Source: Massilia antarctica
Lineage (GTDB): Bacteria; Pseudomonadota; Gammaproteobacteria; Burkholderiales; Burkholderiaceae_D
DNA: 64,000 bases
Assembly (NCBI RefSeq): GCF_015689335.1
Contig: NZ_CP065053.1
Coordinates: 6,076,001-6,140,000 of the forward strand
Direction of reading: 5' to 3'
Of the stretch, positions 1-8,244 are shown one piece after another (the first letter of the stretch is position 1; each line of letters begins with the position of its first letter). The notes under the pieces are model-generated. The model did no database searches and was not told the origin of the DNA. It worked only from the letters and a program-made list of their open reading frames with translations. The position numbers and the translations under genes were made by a program.

Positions 1-910
1 AACGCGCCTGGTAAGCAAATTCGTCGAACAGACGCACCGCATTGGGCACCACGTCCTGCGATTGTGCAGCCACCCACCGGTCAATGGCGCGAAGTCTGGT
101 CGGCTCGGCCATCGCAAGGAGCTTGGGGTTGCAGGCGAAACCAAAAATGAAGTCCACGTTCGACATGCTGTCGATCAGGCTCATTAATTCAGGCCCGCTA
201 AAATGTCCGTCGCCACGTACGAGAACATGAGTAGCGGGGAAGTGCTGACGAATCCGCGTCAGAACGCGCCGCATGATCATCGCGTTCTCTTCGCCAAATG
301 GTCGCCTTCCGGGCCGCAGCACCGCCGCGATCAAGCCGCCCGACTGGCCGTCGAAAATCATCAGCGGCAAGTAGCAGGTCGAACCATAGTGGTGGTTGTA
401 GAACGCCAGCGGCTGCTGGCCGTAGCACGCATCCTCGGAGTGATCCAGGTCGAGAATCAAGCTCTTTGGCGGGCTGGAAAAGCTGGCGATGAACTGTTCC
501 ACGAGCGCTTCGCTGACGCGGTAGATGTCCTGGCGACTGGCCGCATGTTCGAAGCGCGAGATCGTCGCCCCGGACGCCAGCGCGGCCTCGTCGTCGAACG
601 GCAAACGGGCCGCGCCAAGTTTGAACATCGGGTCGTGGCGCAGGCTGTTCGCGTCATTGCCGTCTTCGTAACCGCAGCCGATCTGGTAGATGCGCTGTGT
701 CAGAAGATCGTGATACGAATGGCTGACGTAACTCTGATGACGGCGGTCAGGCAAGGCCGCAGCGAGGCGCTTGGTCAAGCCAATCTGGAGGTCGACTCCG
801 CGCAGCAAAACTGGACCGAGATCGGACGACAAACCCCCACCGGCGAAATCGGCGCGGACGCTGTGCGCGGGAATGGATGCAAAACGGAGCTGCTCTGGGG
901 TAGAATTCAT
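1..910 (-). CDS. IS1380-family transposase, 3' part missing at window edge
   Basis: Reading the minus strand from an ATG at 910 gives about 303 codons without a stop to the window edge, so the C-terminus lies outside. The protein starts MNSTPEQLRFASIPAHSV and contains the segments LILDLDHSEDACYG, YLPLMIFDGQSGGLIAAV and FGFACNPKLLAMAE. These are typical of the group-1 DDE transposases of the IS1380 family, which cut and paste their element through terminal inverted repeats. The first catalytic Asp should be in the LDLDHSED stretch; the last acidic residue is beyond the edge. No strong ribosome-binding site precedes the ATG. It is the leftmost of a stack of insertion sequences. Whether the element is complete cannot be judged here. 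Confidence 0.82.
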   Translation of the reverse strand, partial: MNSTPEQLRFASIPAHSVRADFAGGGLSSDLGPVLLRGVDLQIGLTKRLAAALPDRRHQSYVSHSYHDLLTQRIYQIGCGYEDGNDANSLRHDPMFKLGAARLPFDDEAALASGATISRFEHAASRQDIYRVSEALVEQFIASFSSPPKSLILDLDHSEDACYGQQPLAFYNHHYGSTCYLPLMIFDGQSGGLIAAVLRPGRRPFGEENAMIMRRVLTRIRQHFPATHVLVRGDGHFSGPELMSLIDSMSNVDFIFGFACNPKLLAMAEPTRLRAIDRWVAAQSQDVVPNAVRLFDEFAYQAR

Positions 911-990
911 GTCGGGCAAGGTGGCGTTTTTGTTGACAGGGTAGGTTTCTAGATAACTCCCATTCTATCAATCACTTACGGCATTCTTGC

Positions 991-1012
991 CCTTTTTTAT
1001 GCAAAATTCAGG
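991..1012. repeat. Candidate terminal inverted repeat of the IS1380-family element
   Basis: About 80 bases upstream of the transposase start lies an AT-rich stretch that reads CCTGAATTTTGCATAAAAAA on the minus strand. Its position and CC-initial, AT-rich character fit the outer end of an IS1380-type element. The partner end is outside the window, so this is inference. Confidence 0.35.
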
Positions 1013-1020
1013 CTAAGTAG

Positions 1021-1165
1021 TCACCGGAAATTTATCGTAAATTCTGCCATAACTTGCCATGATGGAATTAACCTCGTCGAACAGTCACTGCCGGTCAGGC
1101 GAGCGAACTCGCGCCAAAAGTACTTGACCTGTTTCCAGAGAATTTCGATGCGGTTCAGCTTGCTG
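1021..1165 (-). pseudogene. IS630-family transposase C-terminal remnant
   Basis: On the minus strand the residues LNRIEILWKQVKYFWREF match the conserved C-terminal block of IS630 transposases, where the last catalytic Glu sits in the N-R-I-E-x-L-W segment. After LTG the reading moves to the next frame (LFDEVNSIMASYG) and then back to the first (EFTINFR, stop at 1021-1023), so at least two small indels are needed to restore the family sequence. Only about the last 45 codons remain. The upstream side is joined directly to an ISL3 transposase start, so the gene is a fragment inside an insertion-sequence scar. Confidence 0.7.
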
Positions 1166-1374
1166 GACGAAATCGAGATTGCGCCAGTCGCGGTTGACCC
1201 TGTCATGGATGCCTTGCGCGTTCACGCCGCAAACAGGCCAAGGCAACTGCTTCGCATTCAAGGCGACTCCGTAATCGATCCCCGCTTGGCGGTGTCGAAG
1301 TCGACCTTGACCACTTCCCATGGCGATTTCAATCCCGGCGCGGACGTAAACAAGGCTTCAACACCAGCACTCAT
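1166..1374 (-). pseudogene. ISL3-family transposase N-terminal remnant
   Basis: From an ATG at 1374 the minus strand reads MSAGVEALFTSAPGLKSPW and then EVVKVDFDTAKR, which resembles the start of ISL3 transposases. A one-base frameshift near 1270 moves the rest to another frame, GIDYGVALNAKQLPWPVCG followed by QGIHDRVNRDWRNLDF, the family's region before and around the first zinc-binding Cys pair (CPVC or PVC). The sequence stops resembling ISL3 at about 1166 and continues as an IS630 C-terminus. The catalytic domain is absent, so it cannot be active. Confidence 0.65.
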
Positions 1375-2369
1375 TATGTGTCAAGACCCGCTTGGTTATA
1401 TACGCGTTTTAAGAACAGATCCGGCTTTTCTTCATGCCATTTCTTGAGTGCCTGAACCGGCGTTTGATGGTTTAACGCGCGCTGAGGAATGTTGTGGTTG
1501 TAAATTTTGGCGTAATTGCGCAGCGTTGCTTCGAGCTCGGCTGCGCAACCAAACCGGGTTTGATTAACGATCTCACTGATGCGGCCATTGAAGCGCTCCA
1601 CCATGCCGTTGGTTTGCGGGTGGCGTGGCGGAATGAGCCGGTGCTCAATCTTGAGCTGCTTGCAAAGGATGTCGAACACATGCTTGCCACTGGGTATCCG
1701 GTTGCCCTCGGCGTCTTTTTTCTTACTAGTAAAACGGTCTGTAAATTGACTGCCGTTATCGGTGAGCAGCTTGACGATCTTGACCGGACAGGCTGCCGTC
1801 ACCTTCGCCAGGAAATCGACACTGCTGCTGTCGGTCTGATCGGCGTAGATGTCCATGTAGACCCAGCGCGTTGCACGGTCGATGGCAACGAACAAATAGC
1901 GACGCGCTGTTTCGTCCGGCATCTGCGGCAAGTACTTGATATCTATGTGTAAAAAGCCCGGCTCGTAGTCCTTGAAGGACTTTTTTTCGACCGGCTTTTC
2001 CGGCTCCTGCAGAGCGACGAGGTCACGCAGATCCGACACGCCGTGGCGACGCAGGCAGCGCCCCAGACCGGCTCTGGAGACTGCCGGATTGATGAACTCA
2101 CGGGTGACCGCCAGCAGGTCGTCAGTGGGCAGCAAGAGCGTCGTGCGCAGCTCCACGACGATGAGTTCTTGCGTCGGCGTGAGCGTCGTGTTCAGCGTGA
2201 GCGGACAATGCGAGCGGTCGACAGGACTGTCGCGATCCTGCCACTTGCGAATCGTCTGGCGCGAGACATTGTAGAGCCGGGCAAGCTCGGCCTGGGACAG
2301 CGTGGAGGTTCGAATTTCCTCGCGTATCAGATGGGTGGTACGAGCTTGGCTGTGCAGGGCTTGGGTCAT
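1374..2369 (-). CDS. IS481-family transposase
   Basis: This 331-residue protein is an apparently intact DDE transposase of the IS481 type. An N-terminal helix-turn-helix (about residues 24-43, SQAELARLYNVSRQTIRKW) would bind the element ends. The rve-type catalytic core shows D143 in HIDIKYL, D204 in LLTDNGSQF and E258 in TNGMVERFNGR, the expected D-D-35-E style triad with a longer spacer. The stop codon overlaps the ATG of the ISL3 remnant. I could not match a convincing pair of terminal repeats; the sequence TGTGTCAAGACC just after the stop is a candidate outer end. The 5' flank was later split by the IS4 element at 2447. Confidence 0.88.
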   Translation of the reverse strand: MTQALHSQARTTHLIREEIRTSTLSQAELARLYNVSRQTIRKWQDRDSPVDRSHCPLTLNTTLTPTQELIVVELRTTLLLPTDDLLAVTREFINPAVSRAGLGRCLRRHGVSDLRDLVALQEPEKPVEKKSFKDYEPGFLHIDIKYLPQMPDETARRYLFVAIDRATRWVYMDIYADQTDSSSVDFLAKVTAACPVKIVKLLTDNGSQFTDRFTSKKKDAEGNRIPSGKHVFDILCKQLKIEHRLIPPRHPQTNGMVERFNGRISEIVNQTRFGCAAELEATLRNYAKIYNHNIPQRALNHQTPVQALKKWHEEKPDLFLKRVYNQAGLDT

Positions 2370-2436
2370 GAAATCGGCAGTCGGGTATCGTTGATGAGCA
2401 GTGTACGCAAAACGTGCCTGGCTTTGAAGAGCGGCC

Positions 2437-2446
2437 AGCTACGGAT
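2437..2446. repeat. Target site duplication of the IS4 element, left copy
   Basis: AGCTACGGAT directly abuts the left end of the IS4-family element and is repeated exactly at 3848-3857. A 10-bp duplication is within the range known for this family and shows that the element moved in as a unit. Confidence 0.93.
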
Positions 2447-2472
2447 CAATCCTCCCAAGTTAAGGAATGTGC
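2447..2472. repeat. IS4 element left inverted repeat
   Basis: Begins CAATCCTCCCAAGTTAAGGA and matches the reverse complement of 3822-3847 at 25 of 26 positions. Confidence 0.93.
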
Positions 2473-2477
2473 ATTGA

Positions 2478-3734
2478 TCAACATGGCTTTTGCGCCATGA
2501 ATTTGTGCGATTTCGGTCTGGGTTTGCGCGGCTTAGACTGGTTTTCTCGATGAAGGTAAGTGTGTTTTCCAAGTAACTTGAGCACGTCACGCAAGTTCCT
2601 GGCGATCTGCCTGCCAAGCAGCAGTGCCGGCATCGCGGGCTTCAGTGCGGTATGGGCGTATGCGTGGTTGATGCGGTCGACCGCGCGCAAGTCGGCCTGG
2701 TCATGGGCGGTCAGCGCAGCTAAAGTCTGCAGGTTATCGCACATGATTTTGGCGGCGACATCCTGGACCACGGCCTGCTGCGACAGGCCGGAGACATGCT
2801 CCAGGTTGAGGCGGTGCTTGAGCCGCTTGAAGGCTTCCTCAATGCGCCAGCGCTTGTGGTACAGGTCGCCAAAGGCGCTGGCCGGGAAGCGCCCGGTGTC
2901 GAACAAATTGGTCATCAGCACGCGTACTTTGCCGTTCGGCGCGACGTGGCGCACCAGGCGAACCTGCTGGGGCGCGCGGTTAAATTCGTAGTCGGCGGCA
3001 TCGCGCCGCGATGGCGCATTGAGTGTAACCACCTGCTCATCGAGGCCGGAACGTAGAAACGCGCGCACGCAGGCGAAGCCGCCGTCACCGGCTTTTTCCA
3101 CCCGCATGCAGAACGAGATAGCGCGCTCGTTGAGCAGTGCAACGAGCCAGCACGCTGGATAGCCCCGGTCCAGCAGCAGCAAGTCGTCGCTTGAGAGTCG
3201 GTCCAGATGCTGGACCAGCATCTGGCGCTCGCCGCACTCCTCGATGCCGTGCAGCGAGGTCGCCAGCATCAGCTCTGCGCCAGGCAGGAACAGGCCGAAG
3301 AGAATTTGGTCGGGCAGCGCGGCGCGCGCGAGGCAGCTGGTGCGCAGGCCGAAACGCACCGTCGAGGCGTCGGCGGCGACCAGGCGCAAGCTACGCCAGC
3401 GCGGCACGAACCCATGCTGCTCGGCGCGGGCGACGAGCCAGTCGTTGAGCAAAGGGATGGCGGTCAGGGACAGCTTGGCGCGCGCTTGCGCGAACGCCTG
3501 CTCGGACACTGTGCGCAGCAATTGGGCGCGCCCCGCCAGGTGGCCGAAGAACGTGTCGAGTTCGGCCTGAATGCTCATGCGCATGCCGCTCAGCATGAGC
3601 GCCACGAGCGACGGCAACGGCAGCTTGCGGCGCCGTGTAAACGCCGTCGGATGCTCGGGATGCCTGGCCGAGTCAAGGAATTCGGGGGACTGTAATCGCA
3701 CAGCGAGGTCGATAAAAAGTGCAGTAAGAGACAT
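2478..3734 (-). CDS. IS4-family transposase
   Basis: The 418-residue product has the IS4 DDE signature: D122 in VAADASTVRF, D189 in LLLLDRGYP, and a YREK block made of Y292, R295, E299 and K306 within LYHKRWRIEEAFKRLKH. It would cut and rejoin the element ends by a hairpin mechanism as known for this family. The reading frame fills most of the 1401-bp element and shows no frameshift, so it is probably functional. The last residues are rich in Lys, Arg and Pro. Confidence 0.92.
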   Translation of the reverse strand: MSLTALFIDLAVRLQSPEFLDSARHPEHPTAFTRRRKLPLPSLVALMLSGMRMSIQAELDTFFGHLAGRAQLLRTVSEQAFAQARAKLSLTAIPLLNDWLVARAEQHGFVPRWRSLRLVAADASTVRFGLRTSCLARAALPDQILFGLFLPGAELMLATSLHGIEECGERQMLVQHLDRLSSDDLLLLDRGYPACWLVALLNERAISFCMRVEKAGDGGFACVRAFLRSGLDEQVVTLNAPSRRDAADYEFNRAPQQVRLVRHVAPNGKVRVLMTNLFDTGRFPASAFGDLYHKRWRIEEAFKRLKHRLNLEHVSGLSQQAVVQDVAAKIMCDNLQTLAALTAHDQADLRAVDRINHAYAHTALKPAMPALLLGRQIARNLRDVLKLLGKHTYLHRENQSKPRKPRPKSHKFMAQKPC

Positions 3735-3821
3735 GGTAGCCAGCGAGAAAAAATCTCACTGGCGGCGCAGTTCATAATCTATATGTCAAGCTATTTATCA
3801 ACTATTCACCATATTTTTTAA

Positions 3822-3847
3822 GCAAATTCCTTAACTTGGGAGGATTG
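3822..3847. repeat. IS4 element right inverted repeat
   Basis: Begins GCAAATTCCTTAACTTGGGA, the inverted partner of 2447-2472 with one mismatch. Confidence 0.93.
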
Positions 3848-3857
3848 AGCTACGGAT
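3848..3857. repeat. Target site duplication of the IS4 element, right copy
   Basis: AGCTACGGAT, identical to 2437-2446 and directly abutting the right end of the element. Confidence 0.93.
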
Positions 3858-3962
3858 GGGTACATGATCCCACGAGTCCCCACAATTCTGGTGTCCCCAA
3901 ATCAGAACGGCGGTCATTGCTGTGTGAAAGGATAGAAGTTCGCAAGGAACTTGCATGGTCGG

Positions 3963-4484
3963 TCAAGTCAATAAATTTACATGGGCAATAATTTTTTTTA
4001 TTCGCAAAATTTGGTTGTAATTTTCGTATTCGAACGGATGTTCGTCTACTTGTTTTACACAGTGTTCAAAAAGTTTACCCCATGACTTCAGAAAATAATT
4101 TTTACTAACCGTGCATTTACAAAAATTCTCGCCCCTTTCACCAACAGGAAGCGGTCCATGCCGCCAATCTGCGCGAATCTCAAGGTCATCGCAGTTCCAG
4201 TTTAGTTGCCAATCACAATCGAATTCTTCCTCATGCAAAAATCCCGTATAGTATTCACCTGATTCGAGCCGAATTAACTCTTCAATGATATCGAGAAGAT
4301 TATCAAGAATATCAGATAAACAATAAGTAAAAGGAAATTTTAAACCAACACCATTCCACTTTATTGTAAAAAAATCGGTGTGATATGAGAAGGTTTTGTC
4401 AATAGCGGCCGAAAAATCGTAGACTTGCAGACAATCAGGCGACTGCAGGTCCTTTATATCCACAATATTTATATCCCAAGTCAT
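3963..4484 (-). CDS. Putative immunity protein for the downstream Rhs toxin tip
   Basis: A 173-residue acidic, Trp/Tyr-rich soluble protein starting MTWDINIVDIKDLQS. I do not recognise the family. Its ATG lies one base after the stop codon of the Rhs gene at 4486-8079, the usual position of a cognate immunity gene behind a polymorphic toxin. Its base composition is clearly more AT-rich than the Rhs core, as is normal for tip/immunity cassettes acquired by transfer. There is no signal peptide or membrane segment, so it should act in the cytoplasm by binding the toxin tip. The immunity role is inferred from position only. Confidence 0.68.
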   Translation of the reverse strand: MTWDINIVDIKDLQSPDCLQVYDFSAAIDKTFSYHTDFFTIKWNGVGLKFPFTYCLSDILDNLLDIIEELIRLESGEYYTGFLHEEEFDCDWQLNWNCDDLEIRADWRHGPLPVGERGENFCKCTVSKNYFLKSWGKLFEHCVKQVDEHPFEYENYNQILRIKKIIAHVNLLT

Positions 4485-4485
4485 T

Positions 4486-7400
4486 TTATGTCTTTATTTT
4501 CGTTGTTCGAGGAGTTACAGGATAATTTTTTGGAACGGGAAATGCATGAATACTCCCGCCACCTGCGCCAGCGGGCTGGACCTCGATAAAAATATGGGTA
4601 GCGGGCTTAGTCCCTCCAGTCGGAAGATGAAGAATGTTCAAGGTACCTTCTGGAGCTTCAATCACCACTCTTTCTCCAATTGGCAACTTTCTTGCCTCGG
4701 CTATGGCATATTCCACATCTGCTTTTGAACCAAATTGCCCTTGCAAATTTCCTTTGGTTCTGGCGCGGTTCTGAGCTTCATTATATCCCCACTTTATACC
4801 ATGTTGCTTCGCTGGACTATTACTCAACGATGCCTCAGGTCGATATTTTTTACCGGGGAGCGACCCGTCTTCGGTGGTACACACATCCATCAACCCTAGC
4901 GGGTCAATAGAACTTAATGGATTATCCACATACGCATACGGATTCGGCCCACCCGCCAAGCCCAACGGATCCGGCGTCAAATACCGCCCGGTACTCGCAT
5001 CATAATAGCGATGCCAGTTGTACGCCAGCTTCGACTCGGCGTCGTAGTACTGCCCCTGGAAGCGGATCGGGCAATCGGTCTGGCTGACCGTCGTTTCCTC
5101 GATCTCGCCCCACAGATTGCTCCTCGCCTGCCAGGCAATACCGCCATCGGCGTCGATCAGCTCCTTCGGCGTTCCGATATGGTCAAGAACCACCGCGTAC
5201 GTTTTGCTGGTTTCCTTGCCCTTGCGCCGGATCGTCTCGGTCTTGGCGAGCGGCCGGAAACTGTCCGGCTCGTAGTCCCAGGTCGCGCAGATCTCCTCGA
5301 TGAGGTCCGATCCGCCCTTGCCGTCCGGCCTCCTCCCGAAACGCCTTTCCTCCGCGACCGTGTGGCCATCCCACAGGTATTCCACTTCCGTAAAGCGCGC
5401 AGCGCGATCGCTCGGGACCTGCTTTTTGGTCAGCCTGCGGCCCAGGACATCATACGTATAGTCCCAGGCATCGCCATCGGGCGTGATCACGCGCTTGAGG
5501 CGGTTCTCGCTGTTCCACACGTAGTGCCAGTGCTGTTGCCGGCCCCAGCGCTTGCCTTCAATACGCGTCGTGACACGGCCTTCCAGGTCGTATTCGTACT
5601 TGACCTTGCCAGCTTGCATCAGCTTGCCGCGCTGATGGAGGCGTTGTCCCCGCGTGTCGGCGTTGCCCTCGTCGGTATCGAGCAGCGACTTTTGCTTGAT
5701 CGCATCGATCAGATTACCCGCGAGATCATAAGCGTATTGCTCGCCGCCGTTGCCGCGGCTCGCTTGCGTCACCCGCCCGACCTTGTCGTAACCGATGTCA
5801 ATGACGCCGGTACTGCGCTCGCCCAGCTTGTGCGGATTGCCGTTGCCATCGTAATTGACCGCGCGTTCCTGCAAGGTGCGTGCCTGCCGGCCCTTGTCCG
5901 CCGCGATGCCGGTCCATTGCCGGGTCAGGCGGTTGAGCGGGTCGTATTCCTGCTCGATGCGGGCGCCGCCCGGCAATTGCCGCCCTGTTTCACGACCGCC
6001 GCTGTCGTAAAGAAAGCTGAACATCTGCGCATCGGGCAAGGTCAGTTCGAGCGGCAGGCTGTTGGCGTCGAATTCCCACACGCTGCTGTGCCCGCCAGAA
6101 CTGCTGCGCTCGGTGCGCCGGCCCATCAGGTCATAGCCGCTGACGATGCTGCGCCCGTTCTGGGTTTCCCTGACCACGCGCCCCTGTGCATCGCGCTCGA
6201 AGCGGATGTCGCTGTCGGCATTGACGGCGCTATCCAGGCGGCCCAGCACATCGTAGGTGTAGCGCGTGCTGCCCTCGCTGGCGACCTGTTCAAGCAACTG
6301 GCCCGCGTGATTGCGCAGGTAGCGCGTATGCTGGCCCGACGGCGTGCGTTTCCCGATCACCAGACCGTCGGCGTCGACTTCGTATTGAACGGTGCGGCCG
6401 GCGAAATCGGTTTCCGCGATGACTTGCCCGGTGGCGTTCCGGAGATAGCTCCAGCGCTCGCCCATGGGATTGACAACGGCACTCAGGCGCAGCTCGGTAT
6501 CGTATTCGTAGCGCGTGACGGCGCCGTTGGCCTCGGTCGTCTGGGTCAGCCGGTCGAATGCGCCATAAGCGTGGCGTGTCACGTTGCCCAGCGCATCGGT
6601 GCGGGCGATGCAATTGCCTTCGGGATCATACTTGGCGAGGTGGCGGCTGCCACCCGGCAAGGTGATCTCCAGCGGCAAGCCTTCGACGTTGTAGACGTAA
6701 TGACTGGTATGTTGCTGCGGGTCGGTGCGCGCGGTGACGCGGCCGAAGGCGTCGCGCGCGAGCCGGGTCGGGTTGCCCAGCCAATCGGTGACACTGGTCA
6801 GCAGCCCGCGCTCATCGTGGGCGAAGGCGGCCTGGGCACCGGCGGGATCGACCACGCGCAGCACATTGCCCTGCGCGTCATGCTCGAAGCGCGTCCACGC
6901 GCCGCTTCCGCCGACCTGGACCAGGTTGCCACGTTCGTCGTAGCCGCGTTCGATGCGCGTACCGTCGGGCGAGGTCACGGCCACCGGCAAGTCGCGCTGG
7001 TTGTAGGCGACGACGGTTTCCTTGCCCGACGCATCGATGTGGCCAACCATGTTGCCACGCGCATCATAAGCCCAGCGCAGGACCGCGCCGCCCGGCGTGA
7101 TGGCGGCGACCAAGTTGCAATGCGCGTCGAAATCGAACTGGCTGACGCCGCCGCGGGCATCGACTTCCTTGATGACCTGGTAATCGTCGTTGTAATGGTA
7201 TTCGGTGGCATGGCCCAGCGAATCGGTATAGGTGTTGACCTTGCGCGCATCGTCGTAGACGAAGCCGCCGGTCATATGGCCGCCCCCGCCCCCGCTGGTC
7301 TGTTCGCAGCGCCCCCTGGTGTCGTAGCGGTATCCGATCCACACGCCGTTGCGGTCCTGCCAGCGGGTCAGGCGATGGGCGCCGTCATAAGTGTATGTCA

Positions 7401-8079
7401 GCGGCAAACCGCCGCTGTTGACGATGGCCGACAGCTCGCCGTCAGCATGGTAGGTGTAGCTGGCCAGGGTGGTCTGCGCACCATCCGCATGCAGCAAACT
7501 GATGCGGGTAATGGCGTGTTCGCTCGCCTCGACCTTGAGGCGCGTGCCGCCGCTGTGGCGCACCTCGCTCAGCACCGCGCCGTCGTAGATCAGCGCAATC
7601 CGGTTCGCGTTGCGGTCCGTGATGGCCGACAAATGCCAATGCGTCGCATCGCGCTGCTCGAAGCGCAAGCTGGGCTGATGCCGCTGCGCGATCAGGAAGT
7701 GGCCGTCGAGCCGGCTCACGCTGTACGCCTGATACACGCCATGGGTAACCTTGGCGCCAGGCTTCGGCATGTCGAAACGCATCGATGCGCCGTCCTCGGC
7801 GTGGAAAACCAGCTCCGCGTCGCCGTTTACTTCGATCCATTGGCCCCAGGTGCTGGCCCAGGCCTTGCCAAATAGCGTGCCGCTCGGATTGCCGGAGGTG
7901 TGCAGGCGCCGCAGCACGATGGGCAAGGCGCCCGCCAGGGCGAAGTCGGTTTGTTCCAGGATCACGTTGCCGGTGACCACGTCGATCGGATCGCCGCATT
8001 TGCAGAGCGTCTCGTCGGGACGCTCCTTGACGGAGTTGAATTTGCTGGCGGCAGGTACGCCGCCCCTGACGAAAGCCAT
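4486..8079 (-). CDS. Rhs-core protein without PAAR domain, with a C-terminal toxin tip of unknown type
   Basis: 1197 residues. Residues 1-1063 are an Rhs/YD-repeat shell almost identical to residues 256-1318 of the neighbouring PAAR-Rhs protein and of the same length. The shell begins with CGDPIDVVTGNVI and ends with the Rhs hallmark GLAGGPNPYAYVDNPLSS followed by DPLGL. In known Rhs toxins the shell encloses the tip and self-cleaves near that hallmark. The tip (residues about 1064-1197, DNA 4489-4890) contains QGQFGSKADVEYAIAEARK, PEGTLNILHLP, ATHIFIEV and GGSIHAFPVP; I cannot assign it to a toxin family. The start at 8079 has a GAGAGG ribosome-binding site six bases upstream, so the protein can be translated on its own, but it lacks the PAAR and membrane segments needed to load on a type VI spike. 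It may be a silent donor of a tip, or use another export route. Confidence 0.87.
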   Translation of the reverse strand: MAFVRGGVPAASKFNSVKERPDETLCKCGDPIDVVTGNVILEQTDFALAGALPIVLRRLHTSGNPSGTLFGKAWASTWGQWIEVNGDAELVFHAEDGASMRFDMPKPGAKVTHGVYQAYSVSRLDGHFLIAQRHQPSLRFEQRDATHWHLSAITDRNANRIALIYDGAVLSEVRHSGGTRLKVEASEHAITRISLLHADGAQTTLASYTYHADGELSAIVNSGGLPLTYTYDGAHRLTRWQDRNGVWIGYRYDTRGRCEQTSGGGGGHMTGGFVYDDARKVNTYTDSLGHATEYHYNDDYQVIKEVDARGGVSQFDFDAHCNLVAAITPGGAVLRWAYDARGNMVGHIDASGKETVVAYNQRDLPVAVTSPDGTRIERGYDERGNLVQVGGSGAWTRFEHDAQGNVLRVVDPAGAQAAFAHDERGLLTSVTDWLGNPTRLARDAFGRVTARTDPQQHTSHYVYNVEGLPLEITLPGGSRHLAKYDPEGNCIARTDALGNVTRHAYGAFDRLTQTTEANGAVTRYEYDTELRLSAVVNPMGERWSYLRNATGQVIAETDFAGRTVQYEVDADGLVIGKRTPSGQHTRYLRNHAGQLLEQVASEGSTRYTYDVLGRLDSAVNADSDIRFERDAQGRVVRETQNGRSIVSGYDLMGRRTERSSSGGHSSVWEFDANSLPLELTLPDAQMFSFLYDSGGRETGRQLPGGARIEQEYDPLNRLTRQWTGIAADKGRQARTLQERAVNYDGNGNPHKLGERSTGVIDIGYDKVGRVTQASRGNGGEQYAYDLAGNLIDAIKQKSLLDTDEGNADTRGQRLHQRGKLMQAGKVKYEYDLEGRVTTRIEGKRWGRQQHWHYVWNSENRLKRVITPDGDAWDYTYDVLGRRLTKKQVPSDRAARFTEVEYLWDGHTVAEERRFGRRPDGKGGSDLIEEICATWDYEPDSFRPLAKTETIRRKGKETSKTYAVVLDHIGTPKELIDADGGIAWQARSNLWGEIEETTVSQTDCPIRFQGQYYDAESKLAYNWHRYYDASTGRYLTPDPLGLAGGPNPYAYVDNPLSSIDPLGLMDVCTTEDGSLPGKKYRPEASLSNSPAKQHGIKWGYNEAQNRARTKGNLQGQFGSKADVEYAIAEARKLPIGERVVIEAPEGTLNILHLPTGGTKPATHIFIEVQPAGAGGGSIHAFPVPKNYPVTPRTTKIKT
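4891..8079 (-). repeat. Rhs core direct repeat, copy 1 (3189 bp)
   Basis: Aligns without net gaps with 9030-12218. The encoded 1063 residues differ at roughly 35-40 positions by eye. Near-identity begins about 30 bases inside the tip-proximal end (around 4919) and fades in the first 15 codons after the ATG. Upstream of 8079 there is no resemblance to the other copy. Confidence 0.92.
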
Positions 8080-8097
8080 GATCGGCCTCTCGCTTGA

Positions 8098-8109
8098 TCA
8101 CACGTGTGA
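8098..8109. promoter_or_regulatory. Perfect 12-bp palindrome upstream of the second Rhs gene
   Basis: TCACACGTGTGA lies about 20 bases upstream of the ATG at 8079, in the 165-bp gap after the immunity gene. On the minus strand a TTGACA-like hexamer precedes it but no matching -10 box is evident. It could be an operator or a chance palindrome. Confidence 0.3.
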
Positions 8110-8244
8110 CTCGTGTCAAGCATGCCGCATCAGAGCAGTCTGCTGGCCGGGCGTCATCACGGAACCGTGACCTGCCCGCGTTTCTGAATCCATTCCAGCC
8201 CAAACCGATGGCCAGCTCGGGAACAATCAGTCGCCATTTACGAA

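Larger units (their letters stand above)
2447..3847 (-). mobile_element. Complete IS4-family insertion sequence (1401 bp)
   Basis: The element is bounded by 26-bp inverted ends (2447-2472 and 3822-3847, one mismatch) and by a perfect 10-bp direct repeat of target DNA. It holds one transposase gene on the minus strand. Removing it and one copy of the repeat rejoins the upstream flank of the IS481 transposase gene with the DNA at 3858 onward, so it inserted after the IS481 element. Confidence 0.93.

Noticed and set aside
203..952. 249-codon plus-strand frame opposite the IS1380 transposase
   Set aside because: The minus strand reads a recognisable transposase through the whole stretch to the window edge.
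1377..2402. Defined ends for the IS481 element
   Set aside because: TGTGTCAAGACC after the stop is a possible end, but I found no convincing inverted partner upstream of the transposase start.
8082..8125. Promoter directly upstream of the PAAR-less Rhs gene
   Set aside because: A TTGACA-like hexamer is present on the minus strand, but no -10 box is found at 16-18 bases; kept only as a palindrome note.
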